Shown here: positions 44,014-52,297 of the stretch, piece after piece
Position numbering within the stretch: the first letter of the stretch is position 1
Layout: each line of letters starts with the position of its first letter
Assembly (NCBI RefSeq): GCF_003664255.1
Contig: NZ_RCCV01000001.1
Location: 1,116,001 to 1,180,000 of the forward strand
DNA: 64,000 nt
Direction: 5' to 3'
DNA from: Micromonospora sp. M71_S20
Lineage (GTDB): Bacteria; Actinomycetota; Actinomycetes; Mycobacteriales; Micromonosporaceae
Position numbers and translations under genes: made by a program
Notes under the pieces: model-generated
What the model saw: only the letters and a program-made list of their open reading frames with translations
What the model was told of the DNA's origin: nothing
The model's database searches: none

Positions 44014-44646
44014 TCACTCTGCCATCGTCGCCCAGAACACCGCCTCGTAGGCGTGCACCATCCGCGCCGCGCGCAGGGCCTCCACCGGGTCGTCGCCCGC
44101 CGAGAGGCCGGCCGACACCACCCCGGCCGCCTGCTCCAGCACCTCGTCCGGCGTCTCGGCGAAGTAGCGGAAGTGCGCGACCGCCTCGTCGGGGAACCCG
44201 TACCGCGCCTGGAGGGCGTCGGCCACCCGGGCGTAGAAGCCGCCCGACTCCTCGACGTTGACCAGCAGGGCCAGCGGGATCGCCGACCGCGGCCCGAACA
44301 CGGCGGTCCGGACGATGAAGGCGGGGTACGCCTGGGCCAGCGGTCGCGGCTCGTGCGCCCGCAGCTCCTTCTCCCCCAGGCCCACCGCGGCGGCGAAGGC
44401 CGGCAGCAGGCCCAGCGCCTCCTCCTCGGCGCCCGCCATCGCCAGGAACAACGGCTCGGGGAAGCGGGCCGCCAGGAACGCGAAGCTGCTCCGGTCGCTG
44501 GACACCAGGTGGTACAGCTCGCCGGCCAGGGCGCGCAGCCGGTCGACCGGCACCTCACCGCGCTCCAGCAGCTCCAGGAACCGGTTGGGCGCCAGCTCCA
44601 GCGACCGCCGGCCCTGTGCCACCAGCTCTGCCACGTGCTCGTCCAC
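44014..44646 (-). CDS. TenA/PqqC-like haem-oxygenase-fold protein
   Basis: GTG 44646, with GGAGGTGA lying over the stop of the acyl-CoA dehydrogenase gene, gives 210 residues. The helical pattern with ELYHLVSSDRSSFAFLA, NVEESGGFYARV, AHFRYFAE and VHAYEAVFW suggests the TenA/haem-oxygenase-like superfamily. That fold includes thiaminases, PqqC and the non-haem di-iron oxidases of secondary metabolism. Several Glu and His residues are in places where metal ligands occur, but I cannot align them with certainty. Translation is coupled to the dehydrogenase upstream. Confidence 0.65.
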   Translation of the reverse strand: MDEHVAELVAQGRRSLELAPNRFLELLERGEVPVDRLRALAGELYHLVSSDRSSFAFLAARFPEPLFLAMAGAEEEALGLLPAFAAAVGLGEKELRAHEPRPLAQAYPAFIVRTAVFGPRSAIPLALLVNVEESGGFYARVADALQARYGFPDEAVAHFRYFAETPDEVLEQAAGVVSAGLSAGDDPVEALRAARMVHAYEAVFWATMAE

Positions 44647-44649
44647 TAG

Positions 44650-46374
44650 TCACCTCCGAATCGTGCGGTGCAGGTTCGGGCCGCTCGCCGGTCCCGGTTC
44701 GGGCTCGGCGATCCACGGCCCCTCGATGGACGCGTCGAGCACGCCCTCTTCCAACCAGGTGAAGCTGCCGCCCAGCACCCGCCGGGCGACCGCGACGTCG
44801 TCGCCGTCGGTGTTGTCCCCCAGCCGCCGGCGGAGCTCCGCCACCCGCTGGCGGGACTGTCGGCAGAAGGCGTCGGCCAGCTCGACCGCCGTGCCGCCGA
44901 GCGCCTTGGCGTACACGCAGGCGGCGGTCATCGCGTACAGCTCGGCGGCGACGTCCACGACGCGGCCGAGGAAGAGCTGCCGCTGGGCGACCGCCTCGCC
45001 CCACCGCTCCCGGCCGTCGGCGAGGTGCCGGGCCAGCTCGGCGCTCGTCGCGTCGACGAACGACAGGTGCCCGGCCAGGTCGCCGAAGCCCGGCGGCGGC
45101 GTGAACGGCGTCGACCGGTCGGCCGGTCCCCGTTCGTCCGCCAGCGCGTCGGTCCCGACGAACACCCGCAGCGCCTCGCTGGAGCCGTCGAAGATCCGAC
45201 CGATGCGCAGGTCCCGGAACAGCTGCTCGACGGGGACGCCGCGCTCACCGCGCGCGGCGGCCGACTCCGCGGTCTCGTACCCGCGACCGCCCCGGATCTG
45301 CATGAGCTCGTCGACGATCCGCCACGCCTGCTCCGACGCGAACAGCTTCGCCAGCTCGGCCTCCGTGTGCGTGTCCAGCACGCCGGCGTCGGCGTGCCGG
45401 CCGGACACCTCGACCATGGCCTCCAGGGCGAAGGCGGTCGCCGCGATGTAGGCGATCTTGCCCGCCACCGCCTCGTGCTCGCCGATCGGACGGTCCCACT
45501 GCACACGGACGCCCGACCACTCGCGGGCGATCCTGAGGCTCCACTTGGCGGCGGCGGCGCAGACGGCGGGCATGGAGAGCCGGCCGGTGTCCTGCGCGGC
45601 GAGCGCCACCTGGAGCCCCTCCCCCTCCGGCCCGATCCGGCGGCTCGCGGGCACCACGACGTCGTGCAGCCGGACGACCCCGTTCTCCAAACCGCGCAGC
45701 CCCAGGAAGGAGCTGCGGTGCTCCACGGTGACCCCGGGCGCGTCGGCCTCCACGACGAACGCGGACATGCCTCCCGGGCCGCTGCCGGAGGGCGGGACCA
45801 CGGCCATCACCACGATCAGGTGGGCGATGGTGCCGTTGGTCGTCCACAGCTTCACCCCGTCGAGCCGGTAGCCGCCGTCGTCGGTGGGCGTGGCGGTGGT
45901 CCGCATCCGGAAGGGATCGTTGCCGATGTCCGGCTCGGTGAGGGCGAAGGCGGAGATCTCGCGTACGCACCTCGGCAGCAGCTCACGCCGCTGCGCGTCG
46001 GTGCCGAACAGCCGCAGCGGCTGGATGAGGCCGATCGCCTGGTGCGCGCCGAGCAGCTCACCGAGCGAGGAGTGCGCGGTACTGACGATCATCAGCGCCC
46101 GGTGGTAGCAGACCCCCGACAGGCCGAGCCCGCCGTACTCCCGGGGGAGCTTGACGGCGAACGCGCCGAGGTCGCGCAGGCCGTCGACCACCTCGTCGGG
46201 GATCCGGTCCTCGCGCTCGATGAGCCGGCCGTCCACCTTGTCGGCGCAGAACGCGCGCAGCCGCGCGAGGAACGCCTCGGCGTCGGCGTCGATCCCGGCG
46301 TCGGGCAGTGGGTCGAGCAGGTCGACCCGCAGCCTGCCGCGCAGGAGTTCGCTGCCGAAACTCGGTCTGGACAT
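44650..46374 (-). CDS. Acyl-CoA dehydrogenase with long C-terminal extension
   Basis: ATG 46374 after GGGGAGGC gives 574 residues. The FAD enzyme signatures are present: FALTEPDIGND with the flavin-contacting region, KLWTTNG, and the C-terminal MQIRGGRGYE with LFRDLRIGRIFDGSSE. The body of about 400 residues is followed by some 160 helical residues, as in very-long-chain ACADs. The catalytic Glu cannot be placed by eye with confidence. It should desaturate an acyl- or aminoacyl-thioester. It is followed directly by the TenA-like gene, and the O-methyltransferase gene lies 98 bp upstream. Confidence 0.92.
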   Translation of the reverse strand: MSRPSFGSELLRGRLRVDLLDPLPDAGIDADAEAFLARLRAFCADKVDGRLIEREDRIPDEVVDGLRDLGAFAVKLPREYGGLGLSGVCYHRALMIVSTAHSSLGELLGAHQAIGLIQPLRLFGTDAQRRELLPRCVREISAFALTEPDIGNDPFRMRTTATPTDDGGYRLDGVKLWTTNGTIAHLIVVMAVVPPSGSGPGGMSAFVVEADAPGVTVEHRSSFLGLRGLENGVVRLHDVVVPASRRIGPEGEGLQVALAAQDTGRLSMPAVCAAAAKWSLRIAREWSGVRVQWDRPIGEHEAVAGKIAYIAATAFALEAMVEVSGRHADAGVLDTHTEAELAKLFASEQAWRIVDELMQIRGGRGYETAESAAARGERGVPVEQLFRDLRIGRIFDGSSEALRVFVGTDALADERGPADRSTPFTPPPGFGDLAGHLSFVDATSAELARHLADGRERWGEAVAQRQLFLGRVVDVAAELYAMTAACVYAKALGGTAVELADAFCRQSRQRVAELRRRLGDNTDGDDVAVARRVLGGSFTWLEEGVLDASIEGPWIAEPEPGPASGPNLHRTIRR

Positions 46375-46472
46375 CGTTGCCTCCCCGGTCGACGGGTGCT
46401 CTGGATCGGGACACGGACGGGCCACGCCCACCCCGCCCGGGGCGGTGTGGACATGGCCCGTACTCGACGTGC

Positions 46473-47522
46473 TCAGCTCGCCGGAACGGCCTTGATCAGG
46501 GAGAGCGGCCCGGCGGCGCCGTGTCCGCACCACTCGACGGTGAAGCCGGTGTCGGCGAGCAGGGCCCGGAACTCGCTCTCGGTGCGCTCCCGACCGCCCG
46601 CGGTCACCAGCATGTTGATGTCCGTGTAGAACATCACCGGGTTGTCGGTGTTCGCGGTGTCCGGCAGCACCGAGCCGACGATCAGCAGCGTCGCGTCGGC
46701 GGGCATGTGCGCGCGCACCGTGCTCAGCAGCTTCCGGGCGTTCTCGTCGTTCCAGTCCTGGAAGACGCTCTTGATGATGTACAGCTCGCCGCCCCCGGGG
46801 ACCGACGAGAAGAAGTCGCCCGCCACGATCTCGCAGCGGTCGGACACCCCGGCCGCGGCGAGCACGCCGGCGGCCTCGGCGACGCCCGCGGCGCTGTCGA
46901 AGCACACCCCGGTCAGGTGCTCGTGGGTGCCGAGGATCGCGGCGAGCAGCGTGCCGTCGCCGCCGCCGACGTCCACGACGGTACGGACGCCGGAGAAGTC
47001 GTACCCGTTCGCGACGAGTTGGGCGGACACCCTCGACTCCTGCCCCATCGCCACGTTGAACAGCGCGGACAGCTCGGGGTGCTCGGCGAGGTGCTCGTAG
47101 GCGTTCCGGCCGTGCACGTGGTCGAAGGCGCACTCACCGGTCTCGATGGTGTGCCGCACCTGCTGCCAGGACGAGAACAGCGTGGGGTTGGTGAAGAACC
47201 GGGTGAACGCCCACAGCGAGTTCGGCGAGTCGGTGCGCAGCTGCTCGCCCACCTCCGTCAGCCGGAACTCGCCCGGCGTCGGCTCGGCCAGCAGGCCGAC
47301 GGCCACGAGGGTCCGCAGCAGCCGGTGCAGCGACGGCGCGTGGGTGCCCGTCGCCTCGGCGAGCTGCGCGCTCGTGACGCGGCCGTCGTGGATGTGGTCG
47401 GCGAGCTTCAGCTCGGCGGCGAGCGCGAGCGACTGCGAGGCCATGTACCCGCCGATGATCTCGATCAGCGCGGCGCGGTTGCGGATCTTGGAGGCCAGGG
47501 TGGTCGGGACGGTGCTGGTCAT
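46473..47522 (-). CDS. SAM-dependent O-methyltransferase (DnrK/acetylserotonin family)
   Basis: ATG 47522 overlaps the upstream stop (ATGA). The 349-residue protein has the dimerisation helices (MASQSLALAAELKLADHI) and winged-helix-like N-domain of this family, then SAM-binding VDVGGGDG. At the position of the usual catalytic LHDW it reads VFQDW, so the His base is Gln255. DnrK-type relatives show that catalysis can proceed without that His or that the fold can be re-used for other reactions. Activity on a phenolic or carboxylate oxygen is a guess. Confidence 0.9.
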   Translation of the reverse strand: MTSTVPTTLASKIRNRAALIEIIGGYMASQSLALAAELKLADHIHDGRVTSAQLAEATGTHAPSLHRLLRTLVAVGLLAEPTPGEFRLTEVGEQLRTDSPNSLWAFTRFFTNPTLFSSWQQVRHTIETGECAFDHVHGRNAYEHLAEHPELSALFNVAMGQESRVSAQLVANGYDFSGVRTVVDVGGGDGTLLAAILGTHEHLTGVCFDSAAGVAEAAGVLAAAGVSDRCEIVAGDFFSSVPGGGELYIIKSVFQDWNDENARKLLSTVRAHMPADATLLIVGSVLPDTANTDNPVMFYTDINMLVTAGGRERTESEFRALLADTGFTVEWCGHGAAGPLSLIKAVPAS

Positions 47523-48262
47523 GAGGCATGCCTTTCCGCGAGGGAGTGTCGGACCCACACGTTGGGTTCGACGTAGACGGCGTGGTCGTGGTCGACGTTC
47601 ACCTCGACCGGGGTCAGGGCACCCGGCACGACGACCGGTCCGCTGGTGTCGAAGGGCAGCCCGGTCCAGGCGCGCCACTGCGCGAGGCTGCCGGAGATCG
47701 TCATGGAGGCCGGGCAGACGTCGAGGACCTGACCGCCCGCCCGGACGTGGACGCGCAGCCACGGGTCGGCCGGCAGCCCGTCGTCGCGGGTCCGGGCGGC
47801 GTACCCGGTCATCGGCTCGTGCGGCTCGGCGTGCTTGCCGCTGGGCCGGACCGGCCCGACGACGTCGCGGTAGCCGTGCCGGCGGGCGTTGTCCTTGACC
47901 GCCGCCAGGACGCGCCCCGACATGTTCCGGGCCTGCATGCCGGGCACCACGGCTATCTCCAGCGCGCACAGCGCGGTGAGCTCGCGGCCGGCGGAGGTGT
48001 CGAGCATGCTCATCCCCAGCACCGCGTCCCAGCCGGTGTCGGGCAGGCTCGCCGGGTCGCCGTCCCACGCGAACGGCACGGCGGCCGCGCGGGCCACCAC
48101 CGTGTCGTCGGATTCGACGACGACAAGCTGGTGCTCCGGGTACCGGTCGAAGGCCCAGCCGATCACCATCGGCTCGGGCGGGATGTACTCGGGCCACGAG
48201 GCCTCCATGTGGAGCATCGCGTCCCGCAGGTCCGGTCGCTCGGCGAGCGTCAACACGCGCAC
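47519..48262 (-). CDS. GNAT-like acyltransferase
   Basis: GTG 48262 after GGAGGTGA gives 247 residues. The N-terminal half resembles the acyl-CoA N-acyltransferase fold (ALEIAVVPGMQARNMSGRVL is the usual beta4-alpha3 with the pyrophosphate loop). The C-terminal part, ending in VYVEPNVWVRHSL, is not recognised. It sits between the tRNA transferase homologue and the methyltransferase and is coupled to the latter. GNAT-fold proteins can use acyl-CoA or aminoacyl-tRNA donors, so it may take part in the tRNA-dependent step. Confidence 0.65.
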   Translation of the reverse strand: MRVLTLAERPDLRDAMLHMEASWPEYIPPEPMVIGWAFDRYPEHQLVVVESDDTVVARAAAVPFAWDGDPASLPDTGWDAVLGMSMLDTSAGRELTALCALEIAVVPGMQARNMSGRVLAAVKDNARRHGYRDVVGPVRPSGKHAEPHEPMTGYAARTRDDGLPADPWLRVHVRAGGQVLDVCPASMTISGSLAQWRAWTGLPFDTSGPVVVPGALTPVEVNVDHDHAVYVEPNVWVRHSLAERHAS

Positions 48263-48279
48263 GGGGTCACCTCCGTCGG

Positions 48280-49038
48280 TCAGGCGGCCAGGCTGCGCGC
48301 GGGCAGCGGGTCCGCGGGCATGGCGCAGTGGTCGTCGGCGTGCCTGCGCAGCAGCGCCAGGTATTCGGCGCGGGGCACCGCGACCGCGCCGATGAGCTTC
48401 GCGTGGTCGCCGTCGTGCTGGACGTCGACCGCCACGCCGCCGCTCTCCGCGACGCGCCGCACCAGGCACGCGACCGCGACCTTCGCGGCGCCGCTGCGCA
48501 GGGCGAACTGGGAGTCGGCGCTGAACACGCCGCCGACCCGTACGCCGAACGTGCCGCCGACCAGCTCGTCGCCCTCCCACACCTCGACGCTGTGGGCGTG
48601 CCCCGCCGCGTGCAGCTCGCGCAGCGCCGACACGAGCCGGTCGGTCAGCCACCGGGGCTCGCGGCCCACGCGGCAGTGCTGCACCACCCGGTCGAAGCAG
48701 ACGTCGAGCGTCGTCGTCCACTCGACCTTGTTGCGCAGCTGCCGCCGCAGGCTGCGCTGGATGCGGGCCCGGTCGACGTGGATCACCGGGCGCGGGTCGG
48801 GCGAGCACCAGGCGACGGCGTACGGGTCGGCGCTCCCGGCGAGCACCGCGATCCGACCGGCGGCGACGTCCGCCTCGTAGGTGAACTCGCTGACGATCTT
48901 CCGCTCCTCGGTGTCGGCCGGGAACGGGAACAGCCCGTGCCGGTAGGCGCCGAGAAGCGTCGTCGCGGACAGGTCGTCGCCGAACGCGACCGGACCCTCG
49001 GTGGGGGCGTGGGTGAGGTCGAGCGTCTCCCAGGCCAT
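48280..49038 (-). CDS. Leucyl/phenylalanyl-tRNA-protein transferase homologue
   Basis: ATG 49038 overlaps the NRPS stop by one base. The 252-residue protein matches the Aat family: AYRHGLFPFP, AWCSPDPRPVI, GHAHSVEVWEGDELVGG, and a closing region with AVDVQHDGDHAKLIGA. Aat normally transfers Leu or Phe from tRNA to proteins with N-terminal Arg or Lys. Here it lies in an NRPS operon, so it may form an amide on a small molecule with aminoacyl-tRNA as donor. The usual GESMFS segment is changed to SADSQFAL, which could reflect a new acceptor. Confidence 0.85.
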   Translation of the reverse strand: MAWETLDLTHAPTEGPVAFGDDLSATTLLGAYRHGLFPFPADTEERKIVSEFTYEADVAAGRIAVLAGSADPYAVAWCSPDPRPVIHVDRARIQRSLRRQLRNKVEWTTTLDVCFDRVVQHCRVGREPRWLTDRLVSALRELHAAGHAHSVEVWEGDELVGGTFGVRVGGVFSADSQFALRSGAAKVAVACLVRRVAESGGVAVDVQHDGDHAKLIGAVAVPRAEYLALLRRHADDHCAMPADPLPARSLAA

Positions 49039-52000
49039 CACGCGGCCCGCAGGAACTCGGTGCGGGTCAGGTAGCCGATGTAGCGGTCGAGCATCTCCGC
49101 GTCCACCGTGGGGATCTCGATGCCGCTGCCGCGCAACGCGTGCTCCACGTTGGTGCGGGAGAAGACCGGGAACGTCGTCTCCAGGTACATCTCCGCGACG
49201 CTCATCTGGCCCGTCGCGCAGCGGTCGATGAACAGCGGCGCGAAGGGGGTCATCGGATGGTCGGGCTGTTCGACCGCGACCCGCACCATCTCGTCGAGCC
49301 ACTCGGCCCAGGACACCTCGCGGATGTCGTGCCCGTGCGCCCGCAGGCGCTCGACCAGCACCGAGATGTTGACCTTCCCGGGGTTGGTGAGGTGGTAGAC
49401 CTCGCCGGCGGGCCGGGACGACCGGGCGATGTGCGCGACCGCGGCGGCGAACACGTCGACCGGCGTGTAGTCCAGCGGCAGCTCCGCGACCGGGGCGGTG
49501 CCGGTGTCCACCACGAACTTCTTCATCGCGCACATCTCCGTGGCGATGTTCCACGCGCCGTTGACCCGGTCGCCGGAGATGTCGGCGGCCCGGTAGATCG
49601 CCACCGGCAGCCCCTGCTCGGCCGCCCGGTGCAGCAGCGCCTCGGCCACCCACTTGCTCTCCACGTACCCGACGGAGAGGTGGTCGGCGTACGCCAGGGG
49701 GGTGTCCTCGTCGACGTGCCGGACGCCGGCGGTGCCGAAGCCCGCGACCACGGCCATGGTCGAGGTGTAGTGGATCGGGACGTTGCGGTGCCGCGCGGCC
49801 ATCCGGATGATCTCGCGGGTGCCGTCGACGTTCGCCGGCCGCATGTGCGAGTACGGGTAGATGAAGTTGACCGCCCCGCCGGGGTGGTGGATGACGTCGA
49901 CCGTGCGCGCCAGCTCGTCGAAGGCGGCCTCGGACAGGCCGAGCCCGGGTGCCGCGAGATCGCCGGGGACGGCGACGATCCGGCCCGCCGCCTGGTGGCC
50001 GGCGAGGTCCTCGCCGAAGTAGTGCCGCGCATTGGCCTGGATGCGAGCCAGGCCCTGCTCCGGCCCGTCGGCGCGCACGAGGCAGTGCACCACCGCGTCC
50101 GTGCTGGTCAGCAGCTCCCGCAGCAGGTAGATGCCCAGGAAGCCCGTGGCGCCGGTGAGGAACACGTGGCGGGGGTCCCGCCAGCGCGGCTCGCCGGGCA
50201 CGTCGCGCCGGATCTCCACGTCCAGCTCCGTCTCGGCGGCGAAGTCCACCCGCCTGCGGGTGTCGTCGCCGGCGAGCGTGCCTTCCCGGGCCTCGCGCAC
50301 CGCCCGCGCCAGGCCGCGCGGCGTCGCGTCCTCCAGCAGCAGCCGGATCAGCGGACGTACCTGGGTGATGAGCACGCCGAAGGAGCCGCGGATCTTCGCG
50401 AGCAGCTCGGCGGCGAGGATCGAGTTGCCGCCCTGCGCGAAGAAGTTGTCGTCCGGCAGCACCCGGGGCACGCCGAGCACCTGCGCCCACAGCCGGGTCA
50501 CGCCGCGCTCCACCAGGTCGACGGGCGTGTCGTCGCCGCTGTCCGACGCGACCGCCGTGACCCGCGGCGCGGGCAGCGCGGCCAGGTCGACCTTGCCGTT
50601 GGTCTTCAGCGGCAGCTCGTCGAGGGCGACGAACGTCGTCGGCACCATGTAGTCGGGCAGGTGGCGGCCGACGAACTCGCGCAGCTCCGCGACGTCCAGG
50701 GGCCGCGGGCCGGTGTGGTACGCGACCAGGCGCCGCTGGCCGTCGTGCTCGTACGTGGTGACGGCGACCGTGTCGACGCCGTCGTGCGCCGCCAGCGCCG
50801 CCTCGATCTCGCCGGGCTCCACCCGGAAGCCACGGATCTTTACCTGCCGGTCGATGCGCCCGACCACCTCGAGGTTGCCCTCGGCGGTCCAGGCGCCCAG
50901 GTCACCGGTCCGGTACATCCGCGCGCCCGGCTCGGACGCGAACGGGTCCGCACGGAAGCGGCCGGCGTCGTCCTCGGTCAGGTAGCCGCGCGCCACGCCG
51001 CGACCGCCGATGTGGATCTCGCCGCGCTCGCCGGGGCCGACCGGCCGGTCGTGCTCGTCGAGGACGTACACGACGGTGCCGGGCAGTGGCCGGCCGACCG
51101 GGGCCGCGCCGCGGGCGGGCAGCACGTCGGCGGTCAGGTCCATCAGACAGGAGGTGATCGTGGTCTCGGTGAGCCCGTAGGCGTTGACCAGCCGCACCCC
51201 GGGCATCAGGTCCAGCGCCGTGCGGCAGTCTTCCGCGTTGACCGCCTCGCCGCCCACGATGACCATCCGGACCGGCAGGTCGCGGGCCCCCGCGCCGGCC
51301 TCGGCGAGGAAGCGGCGCCAGTACGCGGGGGTCAGGTCCATGACGGTGACCCCGTGGTGGCGCAGCCGCTCCGGCAGCTCGCTGGGCGCCCAGCTCAGCT
51401 CGGGCAGCACCAGCGTCGCCCCGCCGAGCAGCGCGACCGTGATCTGCTCGATGGAGGTGTCGAAGGAGAGCGCGCCGAACTGCAACACCCGGTCGTCGGG
51501 GGTGACGCCGTAGCGGCCGGTCAGTTCCCCGCACAGGTAGCTCAGCGAGTCGTGGTTGACCACGACGCCCTTCGGCGTGCCCGTGGAGCCCGACGTGTAG
51601 ATGATGTAGGCGGCGTCCCCGCCGCCCACCGCCACGGCCGGGGCGGTCGCGGCGCCGTCCGCGGCGCTCGCGGTGAGCGCCCTGACCGGCAGGTCGGCGA
51701 ACCGCGCCACGTCACGCCCGTGGGTGATGACGGTGGTGCAGTCGGTCTCCTTCACGAACGCCTCGACCCGGCTGTCCGGCAGCCCCGGATCCACGGGCAG
51801 GTAGGCCGCGCCCGCCTTCCAGATGGCGAGCAGGCCGACGATGGCGTCGATGGAGCGTTCCAGGTGGACCATGACCACGGAGTCCGCGCCGACGCCCTCG
51901 TCGACGAGGTGGCGGGCCAGGCCGTTGGCCCGGCGCTCAAGGTCCGCGTAGCTGAGGTGCGCGTCGCCCTGCACGACCGCGGTCCGGTCGGGCTGCGACG

Positions 52001-52052
52001 CCGCGCGGACGGCGATGAGTTCGTGGACACGCGGTTGCGTACGGATGTTCAT
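49038..52052 (-). CDS. NRPS, adenylation - carrier - thioester reductase
   Basis: ATG 52052 after GAGGG gives 1004 residues. The A domain (about 1-500) has [19 protein letters not shown] and TNGKVD; the carrier Ser is in AQGGNSILA (about 560). The last 350 residues are a Lys2/CAR-type reductase with GATGFLGIYLL, HYTSTMAVV and the Tyr-Lys pair in VGYVESK. It should activate one amino or aryl acid and release it as an aldehyde or alcohol with NADPH. No condensation domain is present, so any amide must be made by another enzyme, for example the tRNA transferase encoded immediately downstream. The pocket region reads SFDTSIEQ and VMDLTPAY; I cannot assign the substrate. Confidence 0.93.
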   Translation of the reverse strand: MNIRTQPRVHELIAVRAASQPDRTAVVQGDAHLSYADLERRANGLARHLVDEGVGADSVVMVHLERSIDAIVGLLAIWKAGAAYLPVDPGLPDSRVEAFVKETDCTTVITHGRDVARFADLPVRALTASAADGAATAPAVAVGGGDAAYIIYTSGSTGTPKGVVVNHDSLSYLCGELTGRYGVTPDDRVLQFGALSFDTSIEQITVALLGGATLVLPELSWAPSELPERLRHHGVTVMDLTPAYWRRFLAEAGAGARDLPVRMVIVGGEAVNAEDCRTALDLMPGVRLVNAYGLTETTITSCLMDLTADVLPARGAAPVGRPLPGTVVYVLDEHDRPVGPGERGEIHIGGRGVARGYLTEDDAGRFRADPFASEPGARMYRTGDLGAWTAEGNLEVVGRIDRQVKIRGFRVEPGEIEAALAAHDGVDTVAVTTYEHDGQRRLVAYHTGPRPLDVAELREFVGRHLPDYMVPTTFVALDELPLKTNGKVDLAALPAPRVTAVASDSGDDTPVDLVERGVTRLWAQVLGVPRVLPDDNFFAQGGNSILAAELLAKIRGSFGVLITQVRPLIRLLLEDATPRGLARAVREAREGTLAGDDTRRRVDFAAETELDVEIRRDVPGEPRWRDPRHVFLTGATGFLGIYLLRELLTSTDAVVHCLVRADGPEQGLARIQANARHYFGEDLAGHQAAGRIVAVPGDLAAPGLGLSEAAFDELARTVDVIHHPGGAVNFIYPYSHMRPANVDGTREIIRMAARHRNVPIHYTSTMAVVAGFGTAGVRHVDEDTPLAYADHLSVGYVESKWVAEALLHRAAEQGLPVAIYRAADISGDRVNGAWNIATEMCAMKKFVVDTGTAPVAELPLDYTPVDVFAAAVAHIARSSRPAGEVYHLTNPGKVNISVLVERLRAHGHDIREVSWAEWLDEMVRVAVEQPDHPMTPFAPLFIDRCATGQMSVAEMYLETTFPVFSRTNVEHALRGSGIEIPTVDAEMLDRYIGYLTRTEFLRAA

Positions 52053-52187
52053 GTTTTCCCTCGGGTGTGAGCACGGTCGTACCCGTGGATTTACCTGCCG
52101 CTGACCCAACGAAATTCGATACGGGCGACACTACTGCCTGACGGCGGTTCCCCCGACTACCAGAATGAGCACGGGACCCGAATTGAC

Positions 52188-52205
52188 ACTACTCATCAGG
52201 GTAGT
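52188..52205. promoter_or_regulatory. Inverted repeat ACTACTC-N4-GGGTAGT, candidate LuxR-type operator
   Basis: The 18-bp element has 7-bp arms with one mismatch and lies about 140 bp upstream of the A-T-R NRPS start and downstream of a LuxR regulator gene. GACACTACT also appears as a direct repeat at 52127-52135 and 52185-52193. Confidence 0.4.
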
Positions 52206-52297
52206 CCTTTGGACGCGGTCGACCCTTCGTCGAATTGAGCGTGAACGGCGCCGGAAAACGTAATGTGGCAGTGGTGTCCGGAAGGTCCGGACCGCCC

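Noticed and set aside
42136-47522. A methoxymalonyl-ACP pathway (dehydrogenase, ACAD, O-methyltransferase).
   Set aside because: No FkbH-like glyceryl-ACP enzyme or dedicated ACP is present, the ACAD is much longer than FkbI-type enzymes, and the methyltransferase is of the DnrK type.
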